Shown: one piece after another, positions 1-7,856 of the stretch
Layout: each line of letters starts with the position of its first letter
Position numbering within the stretch: the first letter of the stretch is position 1
Assembly (NCBI GenBank): GCA_034696485.1
Contig: JAQIWT010001123.1
Span: 1-12,347 of the forward strand
Direction: 5' to 3'
Source of the DNA: Isohypsibius dastychi
Taxonomy: Eukaryota; Tardigrada; Eutardigrada; Parachela; Isohypsibiidae
DNA length: 12,347 nt
Position numbers and translations under genes: made by a program
The notes under the pieces: generated by a model
The model's database searches: none
Seen by the model: only the letters and a program-made list of their open reading frames with translations
What the model was told of the DNA's origin: nothing

Positions 1-6
1 CAACAT

Positions 7-523
7 TCATAAGCGGATATTGATAAATTCCAACGAGATCTTACGAGGAGTCGCAGGGACGAGGACTTCTTTCAAACCAGCAAGCAGATCTTCGCTCTCG
101 GGCAATCCACTGGGAAGGACAAAAGCCGAATCATCATTTTCAAACTGTTGCGATACAACAAAGGGATTTTCTGCAAACCAGAAACTGAACATGAGGACAG
201 TTCAATGCAACAAGTTCCTCACCTTCCAAAGGTATTCCTTCCAGTTCCTCAGCAGTTTCAGCCTGATCAGCTCCAGAAGATGGCTCTGATTGCACAACAT
301 TTTTTCCACGTTTCTTCTTTTGCTGACGCTTGACAGGTGCTTTTGCCTTATTTTCAGCTAGCTTCTTTGGTCGAATAACCTCTTTCTTCTTGGAGATGGT
401 CCGACTGGGTTTTTCAGGCATCAAATCCTGGGCTGACTTCTTCTTCGAAATTCGACCGCTGGTTCGATTTTTAACAGGAGATGCTTGTGGTTCCTGAAGT
501 GCTGTTTTCTTGTTTTTCCCCAT
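7..523 (-). CDS. Small basic protein, two exons, function unknown
   Basis: The gene reads on the minus strand as exon 1 (523 to 223) and exon 2 (170 to 7), separated by a 52-nt GT-AG intron (222 to 171; GTGAGG donor, TTTGCAG acceptor, phase 1). Without splicing, exon 1 runs into a stop after intron-derived residues; with splicing it joins an open frame ending at TGA (7-9), giving 154 residues. Residues 1-75 are dominated by Lys and Arg (runs such as KKK and KRQQKKKRGKN), suggesting a nuclear or nucleolar, nucleic-acid-binding protein. Residues 76-100 are acidic and Ser/Glu rich. The C-terminal 50 residues are more hydrophobic and end in EFINIRL, which may be the conserved, folded part. There is no signal peptide or membrane segment. 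I do not recognise the family. The role is inferred from composition only; the gene structure is well supported. Confidence 0.72.
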
Positions 524-899
524 CGCAATAAATTCGATAAAGCTCAGGTGATTCAGGATGACGAACAGAGAGCACCTCGGATTACGAACGGACTAGCGAA
601 GTATACGAATAAGATATCCTCCTTTCAATGCGATAAGAACGGAATCACATCCTGGACCCCCCCCCCTCCCACCCGCACAACTGATCACCCCCCCCCCTTT
701 TTCCAAATTTGATGTGGACCCGCGCATTGGAAAGTGGACCCGCGGGTCTTTTCATCAACAGTCGCGGGTCTTCGGCGGGTCCATTCTTCTGGACCCGTTG
801 GGTCATTTGGTGACGGACCCGACCCGTGGGAGCTCTGGTCAAGTGGTTCATTGGCTGCTTTGCTCATGGCTTTGATGGAATTAATTCACAGGGAATAGA
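524..899. other. Intergenic region with C-tracts and GGACCC word cluster
   Basis: No gene is visible. The stretch holds two 10-base C runs (657-666 and 688-697) and then the GGACCC cluster described separately. It separates two minus-strand genes, so it should contain the 3' flank of the right-hand gene and the promoter of the left-hand one. I see no clear TATA box. Confidence 0.6.
654..830. repeat. Degenerate GGACCCG / CGGGTCC repeat cluster
   Basis: From about 716 to 830 the words GGACCC or GGGTCC, usually followed or preceded by CG, recur about six times in both orientations (near 717, 736, 763, 775, 791 and 815). Two are back-to-back palindromic pairs, GGACCCGCGGGTC and GGACCCGTTGGGTC. 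The flanks at 657-697 are C-rich. It could be a degenerate minisatellite, a remnant of a foldback element, or a cluster of binding sites. It is not coding in any convincing way. Confidence 0.55.
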
Positions 900-1286
900 T
901 CAAACTTGTTGGTTTGACTCCGTTGATTCCCTCAAAAAAGGCCAACATTCGATATCATCCAAATGCTCGTTTGGAATTTCAGCTCCACAATCTAACACCT
1001 TTTCATTGGCCGCCATGCCGAATACCTTGACATAATTCGTTTTCTCAAAAATTTCCTGCGGTTTCAACGGAAATCAGATGATCCCGCCAGAAACGGGCGT
1101 TCTCCTCACTCCCAGTAATATGAAACCTCCATGAATATGTGATATCTCAAGCTTCTTAATATCTTCGTGAATCACAGATTGAGTGAGGAAATTTCGTTCA
1201 TTTCGCCAAAATGCTGTAGATAACCGCGGTTTCTGTAGGGGGGACAGGATATTTCGCCAATAGTCAGAGGCATATAAAACTGCCAT
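900..1286 (-). CDS. Unknown 110-residue protein, two exons
   Basis: Exon 1 runs from ATG at 1286 down to 1110 (59 codons). Exon 2 runs from 1055 down to TGA at 900-902 (51 residues). The 54-nt intron (1109 to 1056) has a strong GTGAGG donor and a CCGCAG acceptor, is phase 0 on both sides, and removes an in-frame TGA. Exon 2 has no ATG of its own. An in-frame TAA lies just upstream of the ATG, but a good acceptor (CCCCCCTACAG) inside exon 1 leaves room for an alternative upstream exon. The protein has no signal peptide. Its middle, around ISHIHGGFILLGEIF, looks like beta-rich core, and it ends in an acidic segment (DDIECWPFLRES). I do not recognise the family. The joined frame and the intron size shared with neighbours support a real gene. 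Confidence 0.55.
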
Positions 1287-1829
1287 GACTTTTTATGTGG
1301 AGGTCGGTTGTGTCGATGGAAATCGGATTCGTTATTGAGTTGTCTGGAGTTTCAAATGTTCAGTTTGTACAGAATTTCATTCTCTTCAAAATGATCGGCT
1401 CAGTTTTTTGTTACCAACCAGGTAACGTCTTCCATGAAAATTATTCATAAAAACCATTCACTGTGTTCTCTCTGTTCTCTATCGTTTTTCTGCCTCTGAC
1501 TTTCACTCATCTAGCCGATTGACTGGTCGATACCAGGCTTGTTAAAGCGCAGCACGCTAAATTTGAGATCGGCAATGACTGGCGCGAAGGCTGTTCGAAG
1601 AGTATCGTCGTTGGAACGTTAAAATGAAGTTCAAATGAATGTGCCGGATGGAATCTTTGTGATCCCGGTTATTTTGTTCAGTCTTGCAACAAATTCTTCT
1701 ATAGCAAAGGCTAAACAACTGCTCTAGGAGCAACCGAAACACCTGACTCAGATGAAGTGAACAGAATTTGTGTCGCATGATCAGGAAAGTCAGCATGAAC
1801 ACTGTGAAAGAATAGTTTAGCTACAGTAC
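1287..1829 (-). other. Probable intron or 3' exons of the DOMON gene, unresolved
   Basis: Downstream of the DOMON exon on the minus strand there are two stretches with coding-like composition in one frame. One is 1723 to 1631, following a CTCCTAG acceptor; it contains LAFAIEEFVARLNKITGI and ends at TGA. The other is roughly 1615 to 1511; it contains TAFAPVIADLKFSVLRF and ends at TAG. Joining 1830 to 1723 is phase 0 across a 106-nt intron, but neither stretch resembles the rest of a DOMON fold. They may be real 3' exons of a divergent gene, parts of another gene, or chance. I found nothing convincing in 1287-1510. Confidence 0.25.
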
Positions 1830-2108
1830 CTCCAGATGAGCTTGACCATCTTGGTCGATCCATCCGATGACTATATCAGCGCCACGCATTCCCCCACTGG
1901 GCGAGAAGCCGAACCCGAACCATCCGAGCTTTCCATTTATTTTCGCTGCACGAATCTGGAATTCAACCTCATCCAACCCAAGACGTCGCCATTCTGCCGA
2001 TGCTCCATGTTGATTAAGAGTGGCCTTGTAAGGGTACTGCTCAGCGGCCAACGAGCATGACAGAAACAAGATGGAGCCCACAAAGCGAAACATTGTGGAA
2101 ACATTCAT
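1830..2108 (-). CDS. Secreted DOMON-domain protein, 5' exon (partial gene)
   Basis: This is a minus-strand exon from ATG at 2108 (or ATG at 2093) to a GTACTG donor after 1830, phase 0. From the Met at 2093 the protein starts with a clear signal peptide, MFRFVGSILFLSCSLA, then AEQYPYKA. It continues into a segment typical of the first half of a DOMON domain (the haem- or sugar-binding beta-sandwich of dopamine beta-hydroxylase and MOXD1-type monooxygenases): WRRLGLDEVEFQIRA, then GWFGFGFSPSGGMRGADIVI, then a GWIDQDGQAHLEV strand. The GFGFSPxGGMxGADIVIGW signature is what identifies it. The open frame extends upstream to 2207, but the signal peptide argues for the later Met. The remaining DOMON strands and any copper-monooxygenase or cytochrome b561 partner domain are not found in the window. 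The gene may therefore be a DOMON-only protein, a fragment, or have exons I could not place. Confidence 0.7.
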
Positions 2109-2424
2109 GGACTCAAAGTACAGACTTGCACCTTGAGTTAGTGAGTAGCAGCTGGTGTTGTAACCAGAATTATTGAAGTCACGCGATGGATGCCCGCTGG
2201 CGGTCACAGAACTGGCTGATGAATATTCCTAGCAAGCAGAAACGAGAACATTTTTACGTAACTTTCCTAACTTGTTCTTCGTATTTCCGTATAATGTAAA
2301 TGACATGATTATCAGCATGACAGGAGTATTAGCAAATATCGAATCCATCCAAATTCATTGGCAAACAGTCACAAAATTCTGTAGTGGAAAGTCAGCACAA
2401 ACAGTCTCCTTGCAAGATACAATT

Positions 2425-2822
2425 TCACCGAAAAACTTCCATTCTCAGGAAAACTTTTTTCGCTCATTCCGCCGAAGGAATTTTTACAGGGAACTCTCGT
2501 TTCGGTCCCTGTTGCGTTAGGGTAAGAAGCGGGAAACTTTTGTTCGATTGTGGCGTCCGCTGTTTCCCCTCGATCAGAACAAGAATTAGAGTGAGACTAC
2601 TGTAGTTAGACACTCTGCAATATTTCGAAGCGTCTGAGTTGAGAATGAGATTGCGAGAGAAACGACAGTTTTTGCTCGCATATTATCAAGCAACGGCAGC
2701 AGTCGTGCAGACTTCAATCTGCCTCCAATGACACGTACCTGCCCTCAGTTTTTCGCCTATCTGGTTGTAATATGATACATCACTGTAAGAATGAAAGTGT
2801 GGAGAACAATGTGGATCCATAA
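2425..2822 (+). repeat. Interspersed repeat, copy A
   Basis: This stretch aligns by eye with 6627-7034. Shared blocks include CACCGAAAA, GGGAAC-CTCGTTT-GGTC-CTGTTG, TAGGGTAA-GAAG-GGGAAA, ATTATCAAGCAACG and GTGGAGAA. The order and orientation are the same, with small indels. It is non-coding: open frames here are shadows and do not agree between copies. It is likely a degenerate transposable element. Confidence 0.65.
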
Positions 2823-3776
2823 AAGTGCACGAGCACTGCACGGCGCCCAGACACCGTTTTTCACGGCATAACTCGAGCATCCCAACCAAACAAATTCATT
2901 TCAAATTCAATCTAAATATTTCCAGCATCAGATATGAATATCTGAAAAATCGCTTTTTTCAGGTCATTAGCACAAGTGACGTGATACACTGGATTTTTTT
3001 GCTGGTTCAACAAGTATTTAATACCTTTTTTATGGCAATTTAGTGTGATTGCGCTGAATGTTTTCTTTCCTGGTGATTATCGTGAAGAAACTGCATTAGA
3101 AATGGTTTCACATTAACACTGAACAAAAGTTTTCGAAAACCGGAATTTTCTACAAAGTGAAAACGAACCACAACAACGTGGTTCCATGAAGCCCCCCCCC
3201 CCCCCCTCTTCGTGAATCACGTCATGCTCATGAGATACAACCCCGAAAAACGCGATTTTTTAAAAGTTTATATCCGATGCTGGAAAAGTTTTTGGCTTTA
3301 AAAAAGTCATTGATAGTATTCGTCAGCGCATGCTCCACGTTGTGAGGCCCAAGGCTTATTCTTGGACTAGTTTGAGGCGAGGACACCTTGCTTGTTAGTT
3401 TAACAGCTGGGCAACGACTAGACTCACAGAAGTGGCAAAGATTAAACCAAAATACGGGTGTGACATTTGTGGATTCAGTTTATTGGGCCCTCACAAATCA
3501 GCATCATCAAAGTTTTTCAAGCACACAGCAATGCAAGTCATCACGCTGCGATCGTAGGTATTCGACGCGGTGAACGTGCAATGGAGGAACAAACGACCGC
3601 GAGATCGTGTAAGTCGTCTTACAGACCGAGTCGATTGACCACATTTATCAACAGTCCGGTGTTCTGAGTGGTTATAAGATGTCCGCGGAATGAATTGAGT
3701 TTTGTTCGTTGCAGCGATTATCAGATGCGATGTTCCGATTCCGAAGAAACAATAGAAATCTGTGTTCGCCATCGTT
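2823..3776. other. Intergenic, no gene seen
   Basis: Nothing here reads as a gene on either strand. It holds a 16-bp palindrome at 2929-2944 (CAGATAT-GA-ATATCTG), a 15-base C run at 3192-3206, and several short frames without splice support. Antisense frames near 3491-3772 overlap the 3' exon of the gene to the right and look like shadows or untranslated sequence. Confidence 0.5.
3192..3206 (+). repeat. Poly-C tract (15 bases)
   Basis: An uninterrupted run of 15 C. It is the longest of five C/G homopolymers of at least 10 bases in the window. Length may be uncertain because such runs are prone to sequencing error. Confidence 0.9.
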
Positions 3777-4392
3777 TCATTTCTTCAGAAATTTGCCATT
3801 CCAAGACCTTCCCCGATAACCACGACGATTTTCGACGTAAATATACAGCAGTTTGTTTCCAACCTTCACTTGAAATTGAAATGTAGGGAATTCCTTTGCT
3901 AAAAGATTCTGTTCTCCTCTCTCGTAGGCTTATATGGTTAGTCTTCACCGGTTCAAAAGAACAATCGACTCGTCTTCGGCTGGTTGCGCAATATTCGATC
4001 CTTCGTTCGACATTGCTTCAAATTTCAAGTCCACAAATTACAGAGAAAGTTTAAAAATGCGGCTTGTAGAATTAACCAGGTAAAGACGACACATGCCGAA
4101 ACTTAACCTGGCTCCTCTTCGTGTTTAAGGGTTTTTTCATGCCTGAGCACTGTGTTGCAAATTGGAAGAGCCTGTACGGAGTTTCAATCGAGTCAGGAAA
4201 ATAAATAATGGCGGGAGATACTGTACTGCCGCGACTAAACCGCGCAGAAACATTGCACAGCCAGTAAGACCCAGCTGGATGAGCTCCACCGCCATTGTAC
4301 GCGGTCAAAATTTTCCCACCCCAGTGATAATTCCGTGCGGTCTGGTTGCGGAAGCAAATACCGTAGTAAGCGGAAGCATACAGTCGGAAAAC
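3777..4392 (-). CDS. Unknown gene, two coding exons (5' part not resolved)
   Basis: The main exon runs from about 4392 (after an ATTTAG acceptor) down to 4077 or 4108. Its frame is strongly coding-like and Tyr/Trp/Gly-rich: YASAYYGICFRNQ, WGGKILTAYNGGG, AGSYWLCNVSARF, PAIIYFPDSIETPYRLFQF. It carries three Cys and looks like an extracellular or beta-rich domain. A GTTAAT donor after 4077 (phase 1) joins a CTTTTAG acceptor at 3899, giving a 178-nt intron. The 3' exon (3898 to 3777) encodes 39 residues rich in Arg, Tyr and Trp and ends at TGA (3777-3779). An alternative donor after 4108 and another frame in the 3' exon (with SEGWKQTAVYLRRK) cannot be excluded. A short coding-like frame from ATG at 4504 down to a TGA at 4406 may belong to the 5' end, but it does not join cleanly. 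I do not recognise the family. It is divergent from the 4813 gene. Confidence 0.45.
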
Positions 4393-4733
4393 CTAAATCT
4401 TTCTCTCAGTCACCATTCGCTGACGGGAGGAGCTGTCCAATATAATTCATTCCAAAACTCTCAAATGAATCAGAGGATAATTTGTAATTACTGACCGTCG
4501 ACATTTCTTCTGTCTGTTGATCCGAGTGGCCGCTAGATACCCGGTACTTTTATGAGATTCGTTTGTTGCACCGCCGGTCTGTGGTCACTCTATCAGATTG
4601 AAACAACACAATTACTTATATCGACGGCCATGACCAAACAATAGCAATCTGTCGGAACAGTTGTCGTTGACTTACTGTAGTTCTTTAGGACTGACCACAC
4701 CGCGGGCTGCCACGATACCAAAGTTCTGATCAA

Positions 4734-4743
4734 TATATATATA
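4734..4743 (+). promoter_or_regulatory. TATA-box candidate for the secreted Cys-rich gene
   Basis: TATATATATA followed by G, about 70 nt upstream of the ATG at 4813. That spacing would place a start site near 4765-4775 and give a short 5' UTR of about 40-50 nt. The interval from 4505 to 4733 is probably a shared divergent promoter. The positions are seen; the function is inferred. Confidence 0.45.
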
Positions 4744-4812
4744 GATGTCTATACGTATATACCGCATTTCGTCTCGAAATCCAGAGCAATTGTTTTCCTT
4801 GCACTTGAAATC

Positions 4813-5615
4813 ATGGAACAAATTGTTTTGTCCGGAGTATTGCTCGCTTTTTTCGTAAGCTGTGCTGATGGAGTCAGTTTTCGTCAGTCCAACGGAATAG
4901 TCCGCTCTACGCCAGCCGGATGCGCAACATTCCAGCTCGAATCCGGGATTGGGTGCCCGTGTAAGCTAATCGGAAAAGATTGTCGACTGAACAGCAATTC
5001 AGTCTGCACCGTATCTTCTGCGTCTGGCTTGGGAACATGCACATGTGTTGGTAACACAATCCAGGACGGCCACGTCTGCCGCGAAAAAGAAATCTTCAGC
5101 ATCGGCTTATTAGGAGCTGCATGCAGCGCAGGAACTGTCTATCGAGGCTGCTGTAGTGTTGGCCTAACTTGTGGAATCCCAGACCAGCCTATTACGTTCA
5201 TTGTACCACCTACAATCACAGTAAGGCCACAGTAAGACAACTGAGCTTCAGAATTAGTTCTTAACTGATGATCTTGACGAAAACCAGGGAATTCTGGCCT
5301 TTGAGTGATCTAGGTTGACATAAGTCACGCATGCATTCGAAAATCAGTTCTTCTCTCAAGAACTGCCGATTTCAATTCTCTTATTATTTCTAGTTCACAA
5401 ATCCATCAGGAGCTGTCACCTGCACATACAGCCCGATTGGAACGTCCGCTCGGCTAAAATTTACCGTTGACACAACTACTGGTATTGTCACTGTGGTTAA
5501 CGGTGACACTCCTCCTGCAGCACCCGATATTTTTACCGCAACGATAACCTGCACCGATGCAGCTGGTGGCACCAGCTCCGTTACTTTTGACACATTCCAG
5601 CGACCCTGCGCCTGA
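4813..5615 (+). CDS. Secreted Cys-rich protein, two exons, 209 aa
   Basis: Exon 1 is 4813-5220, with ATG in good context (AATCATGG). The intron is 5221-5393 (GTAAGG donor, TTATTTCTAG acceptor, phase 0). Exon 2 is 5394-5615, ending TGA. Residues 1-20 form a signal peptide (VLSGVLLAFFVSCADG). Residues 21-125 hold 12 Cys (37, 48, 50, 57, 65, 76, 78, 89, 104, 113, 114, 120), including CPC, CTC and CC motifs. The CTCVGNTIQDGHVC segment resembles EB- or EGF-like modules of invertebrate extracellular proteins. After a Pro/Thr hinge, exon 2 encodes a beta-sandwich-like segment with three Cys, with FTVDTTTGIVTVVNGD and FTATITCTDAAGGTSSVTF, suggestive of a cadherin-, HYR- or Ig-like fold. There is no transmembrane segment or GPI signal. 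It is probably secreted to cuticle, haemolymph or gut. The exact family is unrecognised; matrix or immune binding is inference. Confidence 0.82.
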
Positions 5616-6309
5616 GATTTGTCGGATACGGACTCTTCTGTTAAGGCAATTCATTTCTGTTAGAAACTGCATGGTGCTTTACAAGCACGTTTTGTTCGTG
5701 GTATGTATGCGTTTGCGAATGGGTCTTTGATTTTTGAACTCGATTATGTTCCATAAAAATGTATAGCTGAAATATCACACGTTAACACAACATCACCGGA
5801 GTTTGAAATAGGCTTTCAAATAACGACACCAACACACACAAATATTCCGGCTTAAAATCCTGATGCGAAATTAATATAGCTCTTGGCTTTGTTCATCGGT
5901 TGCGGTCGACAATTTCAGTTTTTCAGAACCACGGTCGCAACGTACAGAATAATTAGAGAGTAAACGGTAAATGAAATCGGTCCACAGACAGCGTTTTGGT
6001 ACACTCTGCAAAGTGATTGCAGTTCACTTAAAATAGCTGGACAATGTCCAATAAACTCTGATTTAGCACTCATGACATGCGTGAGCTTTCTTCAAGGACA
6101 GCAAAACCATGTGGTTTCAGTTTATATCCGTTTACATGGCAGATATTCAAAAACTCTGAATATGGTCGTCACAACACTTGCGCAAGAGCAAAAAACTGTT
6201 GCACTTCGCGATTTGTAGAGTAATAAAAGAAAGGCTTTCAGTCAACCGCAGGCAGTTGAGTTCTGATCTCGGCTCTGAAATATTATCGCTTAACCGGTTC
6301 GTTCTTAAA
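5616..6309. other. Intergenic, no gene seen
   Basis: Contains the 3' flank of the secreted Cys-rich gene. The nearest poly(A)-like word is ATAAAA around 5754. I found no open frame with splice support, no RNA gene and no repeat here. Confidence 0.5.
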
Positions 6310-6414
6310 TACAGTAAAATCTGTTAAGTTGAACATTGGGAATCTCGCACACCTGACCATTTCGAACACTATTTTCAGAGCCGAAGGGTGCCCAATTCAA
6401 CAGGTTTTACAGTA
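6310..6414. mobile_element. Small TA-flanked inverted-repeat element (pogo/Tc1-like MITE)
   Basis: The left end reads TA then CAGTAAAATCTGTTAAGTTG. The right end, reverse-complemented, reads TA then CTGTAAAACCTGTTGAATTG. The arms agree over about 25 bp with a few mismatches and share TTGGG just inside. The body 6312-6412 is 101 bp and is flanked by TA (6310-6311 and 6413-6414), as expected for Tc1/mariner/pogo target duplications. The CAGTAAAAYCTGTTRA-type end resembles pogo/Tigger ends. It is non-coding. Confidence 0.6.
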
Positions 6415-6421
6415 ACATATA

Positions 6422-6600
6422 ATGTTGTCGTTTACCCAAGTCGTTGCATTGTTGCGTATCTTGAGGCTCTTGGTATTGTTCATTCAAGTGTATCTCGTGA
6501 GCATTAAGAGTAATTCCTTCCATTCGTACTCTTTTCAGCTACATGTGCCGTTGCTTGCGATTTCCTTGAAGTTCCGTACAATAAAAAAGACATGGTACAC
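6422..6600 (+). other. Short hydrophobic open frame with intron-like 42-nt insert
   Basis: From ATG at 6422 a 25-codon hydrophobic stretch (VVALLRILRLLVLFIQVYL) looks like a signal anchor. It is followed by GTGAGC, then 42 nt later by a CTCTTTTCAG acceptor, with the frame kept open either way. The frame then runs into the interspersed repeat and loses coding character. It may be the 5' remnant of a gene disrupted by the repeat, or chance. A 42-nt intron would be very short. Confidence 0.2.
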
Positions 6601-6626
6601 TTCCTCCCAAAAATTCTCTGGGTGCC

Positions 6627-7290
6627 ACCGAAAAGTCATCTCCAGCCGAACTTTTTTTGGCCCAGCCTGTCACGGGAAGTTTTTGTTGGGAACCCTCGTT
6701 TTGGTCGCTGTTGGGGTAGGGTAAAGAAGTGGGAAAGTTCAGTTGCATTGCTGCGTCTTACTTGGCCTCCCTTCTGTAAGAGCAAGATTTTGAGAAAATG
6801 TAGTCAAGGACATAGCATCACTTGGATGCTACGTACAAAGCTCCCGGTTGAGGTTGAAAGACAAACGACAGCTCTGGCGCACATTCACATTATCAAGCAA
6901 CGACAGAACTTCAGTCTGCTTCTGACATGCACATGCCCTCACTTCCTCGGGTTTCCTGCAATACATGTAATACTGTATGTAATATGACAAACCACAGAAA
7001 AGAGGAAAACGTGGAGAAATATGTGAAACCATACTGTACTGTAATGGGCATACGATTACACCCAGCTGCACTCGGGGTAGCTGATATGTATCTGTGAAAC
7101 TAACCGATTTTTGATTAAGTGGAGTTTTTGGGTTGCTTATATCATCGAACTTATATCGTGTAACACAGGACGCAAATGACGCCGCAGTCTCAAATTTGCG
7201 TATCTCATGAGCATTTCTGTCTGCTTTCCCGACTTGTCTCGACCCAACACCAATAGTTTCAAATTTTTCTCCAGGGAATATAGTTTCGCG
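6627..7290 (+). repeat. Interspersed repeat, copy B (longest copy)
   Basis: The left half (6627-7034) matches copy A at 2425-2822. The right half (about 7000-7270) matches copy C at 9945-10205, sharing CACCCAGCT, GGGTAGCTGA, TGATTAAGT/TGATGAAGT, GTGTAACAC and GCAGTCTC. Copy B thus links A and C as parts of one element of at least 640 bp. Its right part is interrupted by the MITE at 7291. A 209-codon antisense frame (7458-6829) exists, but it runs into the MITE and is not intact in the other copies, so I do not call it a gene. Confidence 0.65.
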
Positions 7291-7642
7291 CAAGGGTGTA
7301 TTTAGGGAGGGGGGGGGGCAGCGGCCATGGCCACAAGATTTTTTTGGCCCCAAACACTTGGCCCCATATAAGAAATTTTTGTTGTCCCATAGTGCTGGCC
7401 CCATACAGAAAATCAGTTTTTGGCCCCATTTAAGTGAATTTTTCGGCAGAAATCTCAAAAATTACACGACAAACACGGTTCTGGTCGAAATCGGTCCATT
7501 TAGGCCCCATGGGGCCTGAGAAATTGAACATTGGCCCCATGGGGCCAGCAAGTTTTTCGTATCTGGCCCCACATATTGGCCCCATATAAGCAGTTTTTTC
7601 GCTGGCCCAATATAGTTTCAAACCTAAATAGTAAATACACCC
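7291..7642. mobile_element. 352-bp hAT-like MITE packed with GGCCCCAT words
   Basis: The left end begins CAAGGGTGTATTTAGG. The right end, reverse-complemented, begins GGGTGTATTTACTATTTAGG, so GGGTGTATTTA forms an 11-bp terminal inverted repeat (7294-7304 and 7632-7642). The same 7-bp word TTTCGCG flanks both sides (7284-7290 and 7643-7649), a likely target duplication. The CAAGGG start recalls hAT ends, whose duplications are usually 8 bp. The interior has a 10-base G run (7309-7318) and about nine GGCCCC(AT) words at irregular spacing, two of them palindromic GGCCCCATGGGGCC. There is no transposase, so it is non-autonomous. It sits inside copy B of the interspersed repeat and is therefore younger than it. 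Confidence 0.75.
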
Positions 7643-7856
7643 TTTCGCGTTATGGCGGTCCGGTAGAGAAATACGGCTTTCCCCAGTCGTACCGAGTACA
7701 ATATCTAATCAATATTTTCGATTACATTCTAGAACTTTCTCTCTCTCTTAAAATCATGGAATACTGTCGAGGACTGATATTAGTTCTGTGCAATTCATTC
7801 GAGCTTAGTCCTCAAAAAGCAGTTGGTCAAATCTATCACGCTCGTTTCAGCTCACC

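Noticed and set aside
2929-2944. 16-bp palindrome CAGATAT-GA-ATATCTG
   Set aside because: Short AT-rich palindromes of this size are expected by chance in 12 kb, and nothing around it suggests a role.
3721-3948. Minus-strand frame containing EGWKQTAVYLRRK as the 3' exon of the unknown gene
   Set aside because: It is kept only as an alternative. It needs a poorer acceptor than the frame ending at 3777, though I cannot exclude it.
4162-4494. 110-codon plus-strand open frame
   Set aside because: It lies opposite the strongly coding-like minus-strand exon. Its composition is typical of a shadow frame and it lacks any domain signal.
5390-5672. Antisense frames over exon 2 of the secreted protein
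   Set aside because: Shadow frames; the plus-strand exon is fixed by splice phase and continuous Cys-rich coding.
6829-7458. 209-codon antisense open frame
   Set aside because: It spans repeat copy B and runs into the MITE. The frame is broken in copies A and C, and no family or splice signals support it.
7430-7621. Antisense open frame with repeated Gly-Pro-Met, collagen-like
   Set aside because: It is produced by the GGCCCCAT words of the MITE and has no Gly-x-y periodicity beyond them.
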